Below are positions 48,599-60,317 of a DNA stretch of 64,000 bases, piece after piece. The notes below the pieces were generated by a model. The model had not been told where the DNA came from and made no database searches. It saw only the letters and a list, made by a program, of their open reading frames with translations. The stretch is taken from positions 248,001-312,000 of the forward strand of contig NZ_NPIB01000001.1 in the NCBI RefSeq assembly GCF_002849605.1. Direction: 5' to 3'. Position numbers and translations under genes: made by a program. This DNA is from Photobacterium carnosum (GTDB lineage: Bacteria > Pseudomonadota > Gammaproteobacteria > Enterobacterales > Vibrionaceae). Positions within the stretch are counted from its first letter, which is position 1. Every line of letters starts with the position of its first letter.

Positions 48599-49170
48599 TA
48601 AATATTGCACTTTTTAGCGTTGAATTAAAATTTACTCTGTTTCTATTTTTAATATCTGTCTTTAATATTGATACATTACAATATAACCCATTCTCATTTA
48701 TTCATAATAAAACGATAAACAACTCGCTATCTTTTCACTTCGCTATGATTAAAAATCATTATTAAACAATCAATTACATAATTCCGTCTGTGAATAATTA
48801 TATACCTATAAAGAATAACAAAACAGCAGCTATGATAATAACATTCAGATCAAGCGCTAGCCCAAAAAACACACGAAATCATTATAAAACAAACAGTTAA
48901 TGTCTAATTAGCTACTATTTATTAATCTAATCTTCCCTGCCGATCATTTTGTATTAAATAGATTTTGATTATGAGTGAATATTTTAGAAAAAAATACCGC
49001 ACTAATGTAATGACACCTATTAAATTTAGATAAGGTTTAGATAGAAATCCATGTTTTTATGCTTATTCCCAATGATCAAACCGTTGCTAAATAGTAATCA
49101 ATGTTATTTTTAATAACATTATCATTCCTAAATATTTATTTTTTTACCCATTACTAAAATAAAGATATAA

Positions 49171-49198
49171 AAAAACGAGACTATTATTATCTCGTTTC
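49171..49198 (-). terminator. Terminator after ruvB
   Basis: AACGAGA-taataatag-TCTCGTT followed by T-rich sequence on the minus strand, about 25 bases beyond the ruvB stop. Confidence 0.7.
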
Positions 49199-49223
49199 TT
49201 ATTTCTTTATTTTTCTTTAATTG

Positions 49224-50240
49224 TTATTTTGTTTTTGGTAGATCAAGTCCAAAATGCAAATAAGCACGTTGCGTCGCAATACGGCCACGGGGGGTGCGCT
49301 GTAAAAAACCTTGTTGAATTAAATAAGGTTCAAGTACATCTTCAATGGTATCTTTTTCTTCACCAATTGCCGCCGCAAGGTTATCCAGCCCTACGGGTCC
49401 GCCCATAAACTTATCAATAATTGCCATCAATAATTTACGGTCCATATAATCAAAACCACTACTGTCAACATCAAGCATATCAAGCGCTTTATTGGCGATC
49501 TCTGGGCAAATATGACCATTACTTTTCACTTCGGCATAATCTCTTACACGACGTAATAATCGGTTTGCGATACGAGGAGTACCACGGGCACGCATTGCCA
49601 TTTCCATCGCACCGTCTTCTTCAAGAGATAAACCAAGATAATTAGCACTACGGCATACGATGTCTTTGAGATCGTCAACTTTGTAATATTCTAATCGTTG
49701 CGTAATACCAAAACGATCTCGCAATGGTGACGTTAATGATCCCGCACGTGTCGTCGCACCAATTAACGTAAAAGGCGGCAAATCAATTTTAATCGAACGC
49801 GCAGCTGGACCTTCACCAATCATGATATCTAATTGGTAATCTTCCATTGCGGGATACAGTATTTCTTCAACTTGTGGACTTAAACGATGGATTTCGTCAA
49901 TGAATAACACATCGTTTTCTTCTAGATTAGTCAGTAGTGCAGCCAAATCACCCGCTTTTTCAAGCACCGGTCCAGACGTTGTACGAATACTTACCCCCAT
50001 TTCATTAGCAACAATATTCGCTAATGTGGTTTTACCTAAACCTGGTGGGCCAAAAATCAATAAATGATCTAACGCTTCATTACGCAATCTCGCCGCTTGA
50101 ATAAAGATTTCCATTTGATCACGAACGTGATCTTGACCTTGATAATCGTTGAGTAACTTTGGACGAATAGCGCGATCAATAATCTCATCTTCGCGAGGTG
50201 TCTCAAAATTACTAGAAACCAGTCTATCGGCTTCAATCAT
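49224..50240 (-). CDS. ruvB: Holliday junction branch migration helicase RuvB
   Basis: AAA+ motor of 338 residues that drives branch migration with RuvA. Walker A is [10 protein letters not shown], Walker B is [10 protein letters not shown], sensor I is [10 protein letters not shown], and the arginine finger region is PLRDRFGI. The C-terminal winged helix ends [18 protein letters not shown]. It follows ruvA by 27 bases as an operon. Confidence 0.98.
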   Translation of the reverse strand: MIEADRLVSSNFETPREDEIIDRAIRPKLLNDYQGQDHVRDQMEIFIQAARLRNEALDHLLIFGPPGLGKTTLANIVANEMGVSIRTTSGPVLEKAGDLAALLTNLEENDVLFIDEIHRLSPQVEEILYPAMEDYQLDIMIGEGPAARSIKIDLPPFTLIGATTRAGSLTSPLRDRFGITQRLEYYKVDDLKDIVCRSANYLGLSLEEDGAMEMAMRARGTPRIANRLLRRVRDYAEVKSNGHICPEIANKALDMLDVDSSGFDYMDRKLLMAIIDKFMGGPVGLDNLAAAIGEEKDTIEDVLEPYLIQQGFLQRTPRGRIATQRAYLHFGLDLPKTK

Positions 50241-50267
50241 AATAAATACCTATTACAGAATGTGTGA

Positions 50268-50891
50268 TCACACCATTGAACGTAGCGCATCACGAATAAT
50301 CGCTTCGCTGGTCATATCAGGCTTAGCAACTTGTGCCACAACTTTTGCGGCTACTTGTGGTTTATAACCTAAGGCAACTAATGCACTCACCGCTTCATCT
50401 TCAGCACGCGCTTGATTTGCAGGATATTGAATGTCAGCATTAGATGCAGCAGTGTCGAGTGCCGCAGTGAATAAATCACCCTCACCCCAGCCTTTAAGAC
50501 GATCTTTCATCTCAACCACTAATCGTTCTGCGGTTTTCTTACCTACACCTGGAATTTTAACCAGTGTCGTAACGTCTTCTAATTCTACGCTACGAACAAA
50601 TTGGCTTGCGGTCATTGCTGATAAAATTGCTAGTCCTAATTTAGGTCCGACGCCATTTGCTTTAATGACTTCACGGAACAATTCACGCTCATTTTTTTTA
50701 TTAAAGCCATACAATAATTGGGCATCTTCACGCACGACAAAGTGAGTAAATATAATAGCTTCTTGACCTAACTCAGGTAACTCATAGAAACAGCTCATTG
50801 GCATAGCAACTTCATAACCAATGCCGCCCACTTCAAGGAGTACTTCTGGTGGCTGTTTTTCAATCACAATTCCGCGTAGTCGGCCAATCAC
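50268..50891 (-). CDS. ruvA: Holliday junction DNA-binding protein RuvA
   Basis: Tetrameric Holliday-junction binder of 207 residues. The OB-fold starts [20 protein letters not shown]. The helix-hairpin-helix motifs are [13 protein letters not shown] and [16 protein letters not shown]. Domain III, which contacts RuvB, is at the C-terminus ([18 protein letters not shown]). A terminator between ruvC and ruvA implies its own promoter. Confidence 0.98.
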   Translation of the reverse strand: MIGRLRGIVIEKQPPEVLLEVGGIGYEVAMPMSCFYELPELGQEAIIFTHFVVREDAQLLYGFNKKNERELFREVIKANGVGPKLGLAILSAMTASQFVRSVELEDVTTLVKIPGVGKKTAERLVVEMKDRLKGWGEGDLFTAALDTAASNADIQYPANQARAEDEAVSALVALGYKPQVAAKVVAQVAKPDMTSEAIIRDALRSMV

Positions 50892-50980
50892 AACATCATC
50901 TCTATAATAGGAAGTAAACTGGCACTAGAATAGTAAACTACTGGATCAATATCCAGCCCTTTATGCCTATCACCTTCAAT

Positions 50981-51006
50981 AAAAAAAGCAGCCATCGCTG
51001 CTTTTA
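50981..51006 (-). terminator. Terminator after ruvC
   Basis: AAAAGCAGC-gatg-GCTGCTTTT with T's, between the ruvC stop and the ruvA start on the minus strand. Confidence 0.8.
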
Positions 51007-51038
51007 TATAATAACAATAAGGCTTATTACGCGATAAA

Positions 51039-51560
51039 TTAACGGTAACGACCACGACGAACACTGGTCGCTTTACCCGCCATCGCCATTAAGGTTTTGT
51101 TTGTATGTGCATGACAAATAGCAATCGCTAAGGCATCGGCAGCATCGGCTTGTGGTTTTCCTTCCAGCTTTAATACTGAGCACACCATATGCTGTACTTG
51201 CACTTTATCCGCACCACCATTACCGACGACAGCTTGCTTAATTAAACGAGCCGCATATTCACTCACAGGTAAGTCCGCGTTCACCGCTGCGACAATAGCA
51301 CAACCACGAGCTTGTCCGAGCTTGATCGCAGAACTGGCGTTTTTTCCCATAAACACTTCTTCAATCGCAAAACAGTCGGGTTGAAATTGAGTAATAACCT
51401 CAGAAACCCCTGCATAAATCTGTTTTAAACGACCGGGAATATCTGGGCATGATGTACGAATACACCCACTACCTAAATATTCTAGTTTACGACCAACTTG
51501 TCGAATAACCCCGTACCCCGTAATACGCGAACCCGGGTCAATACCTAAAATGATAGACAT
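51039..51560 (-). CDS. ruvC: Holliday junction resolvase RuvC
   Basis: RNase H-fold nuclease of 173 residues that cuts Holliday junctions. Catalytic acids are in [12 protein letters not shown] (Asp8), FAIEEVFMG and [13 protein letters not shown]. It lies close to ruvAB but is separated from it by a terminator. It is not preceded by yebC, which often stands before ruvC in other gammaproteobacteria; here aspS comes directly upstream. Confidence 0.97.
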   Translation of the reverse strand: MSIILGIDPGSRITGYGVIRQVGRKLEYLGSGCIRTSCPDIPGRLKQIYAGVSEVITQFQPDCFAIEEVFMGKNASSAIKLGQARGCAIVAAVNADLPVSEYAARLIKQAVVGNGGADKVQVQHMVCSVLKLEGKPQADAADALAIAICHAHTNKTLMAMAGKATSVRRGRYR

Positions 51561-51654
51561 GAATCCAATATTACCACTTGGTTAATATATCAATTTTCTG
51601 TTATGGCGAATTATATTCCAACCACTTTCAACATCGACATTGATATAAACATAA

Positions 51655-51687
51655 AAATAAGCCGACCACTTATTGCTAAGGGTCGGC
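51655..51687 (-). terminator. Terminator after aspS
   Basis: GCCGACC and GGTCGGC pair over a 13-base loop, followed by TTATTTTTAT on the minus strand, 70 bases after aspS. Confidence 0.7.
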
Positions 51688-51759
51688 CTGTTATTCGCTA
51701 TTGTTAATAAAGATTAATAATAGTGAATATCGTCAAGTCAGTTGATTTAACAACCTAAC

Positions 51760-53541
51760 TTATTCTTTATCTATTTTCTTCTTTGCAATCTTAACGGCAA
51801 TTGAAAGTTCTTCCAATGACGCTGGGTTTGCTAAACTTGGCGCATCTGTCAATAGACATGCTGCTGCTGTTGTTTTAGGGAATGCAATAACATCACGAAT
51901 GTTATCAGTACCACAAAGTAGCATTACCAAACGGTCAAGACCAAATGCAAGGCCTGCGTGTGGTGGTGTACCAAACTTCAATGCATCAAGTAGGAAGCCA
52001 AACTTCAAACGTTGCTCTTCAGTTGAGATACCTAAAATATCAAACACTGTTGATTGCATTTTAGAATTATGAATACGTACAGAACCGCCGCCGACTTCAT
52101 AACCATTAATAACCATATCGTACGCATTTGATAGCGCATCAGCAGGGTTAGCAGCTAACTCTTCTGGTGTTAAGTTTAATGGTGAAGTAAATGGGTGGTG
52201 CATTGCAGACAATGAACCATCTTCGTTCTCTTCAAACATTGGGAAATCAACAACCCAAAGTGGTTTCCAAGCTGACTTATCCGTTAGCTCAAGATCTTCA
52301 CCAACTTTAAGACGTAATGCACCCATTGCTTCAGTTACAACACGCTTACTATCCGCACCAAAGAAAATGATATCACCAGATTCAGCTTGAGTACGCTCAA
52401 GTAAAGTCGTCACAATTTCTTCGTTTAGGAACTTAGCCACTGGAGATTGAACGCCTTCAATGCCAGCAGCACGATCGTTCACTTTCATCCATGCTAAGCC
52501 TTTAGCACCATAAATACCTACAAACTTAGTGTATTCATCAATTTGCTTACGGCTTAATGATGCGCCACCAGGTACACGCACAACAGCAACACGACCTTTT
52601 GGATCATTTGCAGGAGCAGAGAATACTTGGAACTCAACATCTTTAAGAATATCCGCAACATCCACTAACTCTAGAGGGTTACGTAGATCGGGCTTATCCG
52701 AGCCGAAACGACGAGCTGCTTCTTGAAATGACATTACAGGGAATGTGCCTAGATCTACATTAAGTAGTTCTTGCCACATTTCAGTGATCATTTTTTCAGT
52801 CACTGCACGTACTTGGTCAGCTGACATGAATGATGTTTCGATATCGATTTGAGTAAATTCAGGCTGACGATCAGCACGTAAATCTTCATCACGGAAACAT
52901 TTAACGATTTGGTAGTAACGGTCAAAACCAGACATCATCAACAATTGCTTAAACAGCTGTGGTGATTGTGGTAATGCGTAGAATTTACCTTTATGTACAC
53001 GACTTGGTACTAAGTAGTCACGTGCACCTTCTGGTGTCGCTTTTGTTAGTACTGGTGTTTCAATGTCTAAGAATGCATTGTCATCAAGGAAACGACGAAC
53101 AAAGCTTGATGCTTTCGCACGTAGCTTGATACGATCACTCATTTCTGGACGACGAAGATCTAAATAACGGTATTTTAGACGTTGCTCTTCTGAGTTCTTT
53201 TGATTGAAATCAAGAGGTAACGCTTCTGAACGGTTGATGATCTCAAGGCCAGTTGCAAAAATCTCAACTTCACCAGTCGCCATGTCTTTATTACATTGGC
53301 TTTCAGGACGCTCACGTACTTCACCGCTTAAACGGATACAAAATTCGTTACGTAATTGGTTTGCTAGTGTGAAGATCTCAGTCATATCAGGATCAATAAC
53401 AACTTGAACCACACCTTCGCGATCACGCATATCAATAAAGATAAGACCGCCCAAATCACGACGACGGTTAACCCAACCGCATAAATCTACTTTTTGTCCT
53501 GCAAAGGACTTATTTAGGTGTCCACAATAATGGGTGCGCAT
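51760..53541 (-). CDS. aspS: Aspartyl-tRNA synthetase
   Basis: Class II synthetase of 593 residues from the ATG at 53541 ([16 protein letters not shown]), the usual bacterial start; an upstream in-frame ATG is less likely. An N-terminal OB anticodon-binding domain ([18 protein letters not shown]) is followed by motif 2 ([18 protein letters not shown]) and the bacterial insertion domain. Motif 3 is [13 protein letters not shown]. It charges tRNA-Asp. Confidence 0.98.
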   Translation of the reverse strand: MRTHYCGHLNKSFAGQKVDLCGWVNRRRDLGGLIFIDMRDREGVVQVVIDPDMTEIFTLANQLRNEFCIRLSGEVRERPESQCNKDMATGEVEIFATGLEIINRSEALPLDFNQKNSEEQRLKYRYLDLRRPEMSDRIKLRAKASSFVRRFLDDNAFLDIETPVLTKATPEGARDYLVPSRVHKGKFYALPQSPQLFKQLLMMSGFDRYYQIVKCFRDEDLRADRQPEFTQIDIETSFMSADQVRAVTEKMITEMWQELLNVDLGTFPVMSFQEAARRFGSDKPDLRNPLELVDVADILKDVEFQVFSAPANDPKGRVAVVRVPGGASLSRKQIDEYTKFVGIYGAKGLAWMKVNDRAAGIEGVQSPVAKFLNEEIVTTLLERTQAESGDIIFFGADSKRVVTEAMGALRLKVGEDLELTDKSAWKPLWVVDFPMFEENEDGSLSAMHHPFTSPLNLTPEELAANPADALSNAYDMVINGYEVGGGSVRIHNSKMQSTVFDILGISTEEQRLKFGFLLDALKFGTPPHAGLAFGLDRLVMLLCGTDNIRDVIAFPKTTAAACLLTDAPSLANPASLEELSIAVKIAKKKIDKE

Positions 53542-53869
53542 AAGAAATTCCCAATCTATATATTTATTTAGCATGCTTGTATTTGTGTCACAGATCACTG
53601 CCAACTCAAATACAACTGGTTCAATCCTGACTGCTTGCTGTCTAATTTACGCATAAAATTGGATAGCAAGCCAACCAAGAGGAAAAATAACACGTTATTA
53701 TACCCAAACAGCCCCAGTTTGCGAAGTTAACCGCACGTTTATTCACATGATCTGCAATCAATCAGAAATGGAACCATAATTAACAGTTTTTTCACGCCTG
53801 ATAATTTACACTTTTCTCAAATGAACACTTTAAAGTTGCAAAGTATCTATCTCAATATCATTGGAGATA

Positions 53870-54157
53870 TTCATAACAACGACTACTTCTGGCAATGATT
53901 TGCCTATTCGATTAGGTTTAACGCAATGATCACACAACCATTAGGTCAACAATTTATATAATGCAGGGTGTAAAAATAGCGATCGACTTGCCCATGATGC
54001 AGACGTATTTAGCACGATAAAAGATAACACCATTTTTTATGCCATCGCTCCTGCCGATAACCCCTTATTTGCTTTACTGGCCCCTCGATAATAGTTATAA
54101 CAGTGGCTCTACCCCATTGAGCAAAACCTCAACACCAACAACAAAATCAACAAATAA
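53870..54157 (+). pseudogene. Possible decayed coding remnant
   Basis: One plus-strand frame reads as protein-like sequence interrupted by single stops. It gives TTTSGNDLPIRLGLTQ, then stop; VNNLYNAGCKNSDRLAHDAD and VFSTIKDNTIFYAIAPADN continuing PLFALLAPR, then stops; and QWLYPIEQNLNTNNKINK before a final stop. The composition looks coding, unlike the surrounding AT-rich spacer. I do not recognise the family. It could be chance, as no homologue was compared. Confidence 0.3.
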
Positions 54158-54294
54158 CACGGTTATGATAAAGAGTGTAATAACAATTATTAAAGACAAA
54201 TGATGCTATTTTCTCTACAATACGCGACCTTTCAAAGGTGATGGATCACCTGATAGTCGCTATTTAATCCAAGCAACTATCACAGTCCCTGTAG

Positions 54295-55059
<765 letters not shown>

Positions 55060-55075
55060 GGTTTACAGTTTCAAT

Positions 55076-56050
55076 ATGTTTAGTTTTTCTGCTTTTTATC
55101 AGCTTCTCGCTCAACATGAGACTTTACGTCCATGGTTAAATACTTTGCCGCAACAATTAAGTGATTGGGAGCAGCAAGAGCATGGAGATATGGCGCGTTG
55201 GGTACGTGCTCTACAAAAATTCCCTACCGATAAACCTGATATTATTGATCTCAAAAATGCAGTCAGTGTACGTAATGAAGTGCCGATTGCTGATGGAGAA
55301 AAAAAACGTTTAGAGAGTCTTTTACGTTTACTTCATCCATGGCGTAAAGGCCCTTTCAATATGCATGATATTCATATTGATACTGAATGGCGGTCTGACT
55401 GGAAATGGGATCGTGTATTACCACACATAACACCATTGACTGGTCGCAGCGTATTAGATGTCGGTTGTGGTAATGGCTACCATATGTGGCGCATGCTGGG
55501 TGAAGGGGCAAAATTAACCGTAGGTATCGACCCATCAAGCTTATTCTTAATTCAATTTGAAGCGATTAAACGCTTAATGGGACAAGACGATCGCGCCTAT
55601 TTATTACCGTTAGGCATTGAACAGTTACCCGAGTTAAAAGCGTTTGATACTGTATTCAGTATGGGGGTGTTATATCACCGCCGTTCACCATTAGATCATA
55701 TTCTGCAATTAAAAAACCAATTACGAGCCGGTGGCGAAGTCATTTTAGAAACTCTGGTCATTGATGGCGATGAAAATACGGTATTAGTGCCAACTCATCG
55801 CTATGCTCAAATGCATAATGTTTATTTTTTCCCGTCAGCTAAAGCATTAAAAGTGTGGATGGAAAAATGTGGCTTTATTGATGTCCGTATTGTTGATGAG
55901 AACACCACGACAACTGACGAACAACGATCAACCAATTGGATGACGAATAATTCCTTACCAGAATATTTAAATCAAGAAGATAGCTCAAAAACGATAGAAG
56001 GTTATCCAGCCCCAAGACGCGCAATCTTAGTCGGTAGGAATCCTGACTAA
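55076..56050 (+). CDS. cmoB: tRNA U34 carboxymethyltransferase CmoB
   Basis: Transfers the carboxymethyl group of carboxy-SAM to 5-hydroxyuridine at tRNA position 34. It has 324 residues from the ATG at 55076 ([15 protein letters not shown]), like E. coli CmoB (323). A longer in-frame start would overlap cmoA and is rejected. Signatures: [44 protein letters not shown] and [15 protein letters not shown]. Confidence 0.97.
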   Translation: MFSFSAFYQLLAQHETLRPWLNTLPQQLSDWEQQEHGDMARWVRALQKFPTDKPDIIDLKNAVSVRNEVPIADGEKKRLESLLRLLHPWRKGPFNMHDIHIDTEWRSDWKWDRVLPHITPLTGRSVLDVGCGNGYHMWRMLGEGAKLTVGIDPSSLFLIQFEAIKRLMGQDDRAYLLPLGIEQLPELKAFDTVFSMGVLYHRRSPLDHILQLKNQLRAGGEVILETLVIDGDENTVLVPTHRYAQMHNVYFFPSAKALKVWMEKCGFIDVRIVDENTTTTDEQRSTNWMTNNSLPEYLNQEDSSKTIEGYPAPRRAILVGRNPD

Positions 56051-56060
56051 CGACTGACAA

Positions 56061-56087
56061 AGGGATGCTGTTCGCATCCTTTTTTTG
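56061..56087 (+). terminator. Terminator after cmoB
   Basis: GGATGC-tgttc-GCATCC followed by seven T, directly after cmoB. Confidence 0.85.
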
Positions 56088-56133
56088 ATGTAAACTAATG
56101 TTGTTATTATAAAAACAGACGCACATAGGAGAT

Positions 56134-56943
56134 ATGATGCTTCGTCTTAGCGTATCAGTAATTGCACTAGCGATACTTTCAGGATGTACCTCAAACGCAA
56201 CGCTAGAGAAAAACCACCAACAAACTTTAGCTGCTATCAATAATGTTTCTACGCACGTTGATACTAAAATCAATGACGTTTCTACACATATTGAAAAGCA
56301 ACAACAATATATAGGTCAACTTGAAAGAAAATTAACATCTATCTCAAAAGATATAAAATTTCTTAAGCACAAGAGCCTAACTCAACCTAAAGTCATTATT
56401 GAAAAACAAATTATTCGAATTCCCGTAGAACAGCCAGCGACTGACTCTAAAATCGCGAATGGTAAAGTGATTTTAGGACAAGAAGAATGGGTTTGGATTG
56501 ATTCTGTTAAGAGCCATTTTAAAGCACGGGTCGATACGGGTGCGACAACATCATCACTCAATGCCGTTGATGTACAAACCTTTGAACGCGATGGTAAAGA
56601 ATGGGTACGTTTTAATTTAAGTCATGACTCTGCAATTGATACACCAACAGAAATTGCAGCGAATAACAAAGCAAAACCAGAAACCATTGAAGCACCGATT
56701 TTCCGTTGGGTACGTATTCGTCAGTCAACCTCAGAAGATGCGGTTCGCCGCCCAGTAATCGAAGCATGGATTACGTTAGGTAGCTTGCATGAAAAGACCC
56801 AGTTTACGCTAGCAGATAGAACAAAAATGGACTTCCCTGTTTTACTTGGACGTGAATTCTTTAAAGATATTGCGCTAGTTGACGTAGGTAAGCAATTTGT
56901 ACAAGGACAGACTGAGCCAAAGCCAGTCCAAGTTAACAAATAA
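56134..56943 (+). CDS. Retropepsin-like lipoprotein (ATP-dependent zinc protease family)
   Basis: Exported lipoprotein of 269 residues. The lipobox LSGCTS gives Cys18. A coiled-coil stretch (about 30-90) leads to a domain of the RimK-associated 'ATP-dependent zinc protease' family (Pfam Zn_protease), which has a retropepsin-like fold: KARVDTGATTSSLNA with Asp134 and the strand PVLLGREFFKDIALVDV. Despite the family name, DTGA suggests an aspartic-type site. A second ATG three bases on has better spacing to AGGAG. It is the first gene of a three-gene operon with a transglutaminase-like/7TM protein and a glutamate-ligase-like protein. Confidence 0.8.
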   Translation: MMLRLSVSVIALAILSGCTSNATLEKNHQQTLAAINNVSTHVDTKINDVSTHIEKQQQYIGQLERKLTSISKDIKFLKHKSLTQPKVIIEKQIIRIPVEQPATDSKIANGKVILGQEEWVWIDSVKSHFKARVDTGATTSSLNAVDVQTFERDGKEWVRFNLSHDSAIDTPTEIAANNKAKPETIEAPIFRWVRIRQSTSEDAVRRPVIEAWITLGSLHEKTQFTLADRTKMDFPVLLGREFFKDIALVDVGKQFVQGQTEPKPVQVNK

Positions 56944-56957
56944 ATAAAGAGGCTGTC

Positions 56958-58472
56958 ATGACGTCTAGAATACCCTTTTATATACTTATCTCCCTGCTGA
57001 TAATTTCAGGTATTGGATTAAGCGTATATCGCCATGATGTCTATGGCGTGCCATGGACACCAGGAAAAGAACGCGCTGTTTGGGAAGTAGAAGCACGAGT
57101 ACAATTTGACGCTATTGGCGACCCAGTACAAGTAAAAATGTCGGCACCGGGCACACAGCAAGGCTTTACACTGATCGATGAAAGTACATCATCACCCCCA
57201 AATTATTCAGTAGTGATCCACAATACTAAAGATGGTCGTGAAGCCGATTGGGCAACACGTACCGCGATTGGTAAACAAGTGTTGTATTACAAAACCCAAT
57301 TATTGGTTGATGAGCATGCTAAATATAAACCTGTGCCACCAAAAGGTGAACCGGATGAAGTTAGCTTAAGTAATCCACAACAAACAGCTGCAACAGCATT
57401 GTTAACCCAAGCGCGTAATTTATCCGCTAATGATGTGACATTAGCGCGCGAGTTAATTCGTGAGTTACATGATAAACAGAATCAAAATGCCGCAGTGTTA
57501 CTTGATACAATGTCACCCGCTGATGTAGTTACTAGCCTATTATCACTTGAAGGCATTAATTCTCGCATTGTCAGTGGGTTAACACTTGAAGATGGTCGTC
57601 GTCGTCAAAGCGTATCACCAATGGTTGAAGTGTGGGATAAGCAACAGACAAACTGGCAGCTATTTAATCTCACCACTGGCGAGCAAGGCAAACCTAAAAA
57701 TGTAATGATTTGGAACCAACAAGGTAATGCATTACTGGATGTTGTTGGTGGCCGTAACTCAAATATCAGTTTCTCTATTATTGCCCAAGACATTACGCCA
57801 CAACGTGCAACTCAAGAAAAAATTAAAGTTGAAGATCTATTAAACTTCTCAATTCATAGTTTGCCTCTTGAAGAACAAGCAATGTTTAAAACCATCATGC
57901 TTGTGCCTATTGGCGCATTAATTGTGGTGTTTTTACGTATCATTATCGGGCTTAAAACATCAGGTACATTCATGCCAGTGTTAATCGCGGTTGCCTTTGT
58001 GCAAACCCAGCTATTAACCGGTATTGTTGGTTTCCTATTGATCGTGGGTACCGGTTTAATCATTCGAAGTTATCTGTCGAAACTCAACCTACTTCTGGTC
58101 GCCCGAATATCCGCGGTGATAATTACCGTAATATTGATCATTTCAATATTCACCGTGGTGGCATTTAAAATTGGCTTAATTGAAGGTCTAACAATTACCT
58201 TCTTCCCAATGATCATTTTGTCATGGACTATCGAGCGGATGTCGATTCTATGGGAAGAAGAAGGTGCAAAAGAAGTGTTTATTCAAGGTGGTGGTTCGCT
58301 ATTAACATCAGTGTTAATTTACCTTGCAATGACAACACCCATTGTACGTCACCTAACGTTTAACTTTATTGGTGTTCAATTTATTATCCTTGCGGTTATC
58401 TTAATTTTAGGTAACTACACCGGTTATCGCTTAAGTGAGCTACGTCGCTTTAAGCCATTAGTCGAGGATTAA
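56958..58472 (+). CDS. Inactive transglutaminase fused to 7TM protein
   Basis: Membrane protein of 504 residues. An N-terminal membrane anchor (residues 6-24) is followed by a periplasmic region (about 25-310) of the UUP1/inactive transglutaminase-like type, then about seven helices (about 312-490; e.g. TIMLVPIGALIVVFLRIIIG and ITVILIISIFTVVAFKIGLI). This family always travels with RimK-like ligases and retropepsin-like proteins, as here. The likely job is to present or modify a peptide or protein in the periplasm; this is inference from gene context in the literature. It lies 14 bases after the lipoprotein gene. Confidence 0.82.
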   Translation: MTSRIPFYILISLLIISGIGLSVYRHDVYGVPWTPGKERAVWEVEARVQFDAIGDPVQVKMSAPGTQQGFTLIDESTSSPPNYSVVIHNTKDGREADWATRTAIGKQVLYYKTQLLVDEHAKYKPVPPKGEPDEVSLSNPQQTAATALLTQARNLSANDVTLARELIRELHDKQNQNAAVLLDTMSPADVVTSLLSLEGINSRIVSGLTLEDGRRRQSVSPMVEVWDKQQTNWQLFNLTTGEQGKPKNVMIWNQQGNALLDVVGGRNSNISFSIIAQDITPQRATQEKIKVEDLLNFSIHSLPLEEQAMFKTIMLVPIGALIVVFLRIIIGLKTSGTFMPVLIAVAFVQTQLLTGIVGFLLIVGTGLIIRSYLSKLNLLLVARISAVIITVILIISIFTVVAFKIGLIEGLTITFFPMIILSWTIERMSILWEEEGAKEVFIQGGGSLLTSVLIYLAMTTPIVRHLTFNFIGVQFIILAVILILGNYTGYRLSELRRFKPLVED

Positions 58473-58475
58473 TCT

Positions 58476-59450
58476 ATGTCGTTCTTTTCACAGTTTACCT
58501 CACCGAAAAAACTGCGTGATCGTGGCATAATGGGAATGAACAAACGTAACCATAGCTATATTGGTCGATATAATGATCGTAGTCGTTTTCCGCTTGTAGA
58601 TGACAAACTAAAAACCAAGTTCATTGCTCAACAAGCGGGAGCAACCGTTCCTGATTTGATTGGTGTGATTGAGAGCCAAGCAACGGTTAAGCATATTCAC
58701 CATATGGTTAAAAACTGGCCTGGGTTTGTAATAAAACCCGCTCAAGGCTCTGGTGGTAAAGGCATTTTGGTAATAGTGAAGCACAAAGATGGCATTTATG
58801 TTAAGCCATCAGGTGCTGAAATTAATCAACAAGATGTTGAACGTCATATTACCAATACCCTTGCCGGATTATTCTCGCTAGGGGGTAAAAATGATGTTGC
58901 GATGGTCGAAAACCTAATTCAATTTGATAATGTGTTTGATGGTTTTAGCTATGAAGGTGTGCCCGATGTACGCGTGATCGTATTTAAAGGTTATCCTGTG
59001 ATGGCAATGATGCGCTGTTCAACGGCAGCTTCTGATGGTAAAGCAAACCTTCACCAAGGTGCAGTTGGTGTCGGTATTGATATTGCATCAGGTAAAGCGA
59101 TTCGAGCGGTACAGTTTAACTTACCCGTTGAACGCCATCCTGACACTGATCGCTTATTAAGTGAGCTTGAAGTCCCTGAATGGAACAAGCTGCTGGTACT
59201 TGCTGCCAGTGCATGGGAAATGACCGGCTTAGGCTATATTGGAACAGATATGGTATTGGACAAAGAAAAAGGTCCAATGGTATTAGAGCTAAATGCTCGT
59301 CCCGGTTTAGCGATTCAAATTGCTAATGGTACTGGCTTGTTACCACGCTTACGTCATATTGAAGCAATGGGAGTAACCGCACATACACCGACGCCTGAAG
59401 AACGAGTGGCGTATTGTGCCCATCAATTTGGCGCTAAACCTGAGTTCTAA
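58476..59450 (+). CDS. RimK-like ATP-grasp ligase (alpha-L-glutamate ligase-like)
   Basis: Cytoplasmic ATP-grasp enzyme of 324 residues. It starts MSFFSQFTSPKKLRDRGIMG. The ATP-binding P-loop-like segment is FVIKPAQGSGGKGILVI and the metal-binding end is GPMVLELNARPGLAIQIANG. The family forms peptide-like bonds, often adding glutamate to a carboxyl group. The substrate here is unknown. It begins 3 bases after the 7TM gene and is the last gene before a terminator, so the three genes form one operon. Confidence 0.85.
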   Translation: MSFFSQFTSPKKLRDRGIMGMNKRNHSYIGRYNDRSRFPLVDDKLKTKFIAQQAGATVPDLIGVIESQATVKHIHHMVKNWPGFVIKPAQGSGGKGILVIVKHKDGIYVKPSGAEINQQDVERHITNTLAGLFSLGGKNDVAMVENLIQFDNVFDGFSYEGVPDVRVIVFKGYPVMAMMRCSTAASDGKANLHQGAVGVGIDIASGKAIRAVQFNLPVERHPDTDRLLSELEVPEWNKLLVLAASAWEMTGLGYIGTDMVLDKEKGPMVLELNARPGLAIQIANGTGLLPRLRHIEAMGVTAHTPTPEERVAYCAHQFGAKPEF

Positions 59451-59476
59451 ACGACTATCAATACAATAATATGATT

Positions 59477-59501
59477 AGCCCTGACATGCTCAGGGCTTTT
59501 T
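59477..59501 (+). terminator. Terminator of the ATP-grasp operon
   Basis: AGCCCTGA-catgc-TCAGGGCT followed by TTTTTATTA. Confidence 0.85.
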
Positions 59502-59585
59502 ATTACCTAAAATAAATCATTAAAGTTACTATTCTTAATGTCGATAACTTAAGTATCTTATTTAACATAGCCAATTATTGATTAC

Positions 59586-60095
59586 ATGCAAACTCAATCA
59601 CTGGATAATTTACAGCTTATTAATGAAATTCAACTCGGTACTCACCTTAACCATGCGGTTGAAGGTGGACGTCGTGCTGATTTTGCATTGATGTTAGCGT
59701 TATTGTCTACTGATCTGCATGAAAACATTCCTGTTGATACTACCCCAATAGAAACACTGTCATCACAACAACTGCGAGCTTATTTTGAGATTCCAGCACC
59801 ACAGCCCCTCACATCAACACCATCATGTTATCAACGAGCAGCGGAACAAGCACAGGCCTTTCATCAAGCAAGTTTAACCAGCACCCGTCTATTGGCACAA
59901 TTGCAACCAACCGCCCTTTCTTACCCACCCCAAAAAACCAAAGGTTTACCAGAAGACTTATTCCATAATCTATCTCTTCACGAACGTCGTAAATTACCAC
60001 CTATCGAGCTAAAACCACTTCAAGCAACGCCACAAGATCTTTACTTAGCGTTAATTAAATCTAAACGCCAGAGTGAAATGAGTTGGGCTGCTTAA
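59586..60095 (+). CDS. Hypothetical protein
   Basis: Soluble protein of 169 residues with no signal peptide or membrane segment. It starts MQTQSLDNLQLINEIQLGTH and has an HAVEGGRRADFALMLALLSTD segment and Pro/Gln-rich middle parts. It ends in KSKRQSEMSWAA. I do not recognise the family. Coding-like composition and length make it a likely real gene, transcribed separately from the ATP-grasp operon. Confidence 0.7.
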   Translation: MQTQSLDNLQLINEIQLGTHLNHAVEGGRRADFALMLALLSTDLHENIPVDTTPIETLSSQQLRAYFEIPAPQPLTSTPSCYQRAAEQAQAFHQASLTSTRLLAQLQPTALSYPPQKTKGLPEDLFHNLSLHERRKLPPIELKPLQATPQDLYLALIKSKRQSEMSWAA

Positions 60096-60317
60096 ACCAA
60101 TATTTGCAGTTGATCAAAGATAATATATATTATTTATGATGCAGAAATAATAACCCTATTTGTTCGTGACACCGCTCATAATTTCTTCTTTATTATTATT
60201 AGTTTGCACTATTTTTAACTAGTATTAAGGATAGTAATTGCCTTAGATATAACCACTACAAAATTAATACCAATAAGGCTTAAAATAAGACTATCTAAAC
60301 ATTAAGGCTGGGAATAT

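Larger units (their letters stand above)
48276..49170. other. Long AT-rich region upstream of cydA
   Basis: About 895 bases between cydA and the terminator of ruvB. It contains two FNR-type boxes (48535-48598). The remainder, especially 48600-49160, is very AT-rich with no gene-sized ORF, tRNA or repeat that I can support. It probably holds the cyd promoter region, possibly with ArcA sites too degenerate to call by eye. Confidence 0.5.

Noticed and set aside
48971..49034. 20-codon ORF starting MSEYFRKKY upstream of cydA
   Set aside because: No ribosome binding site and no terminator; it is likely chance in AT-rich DNA.
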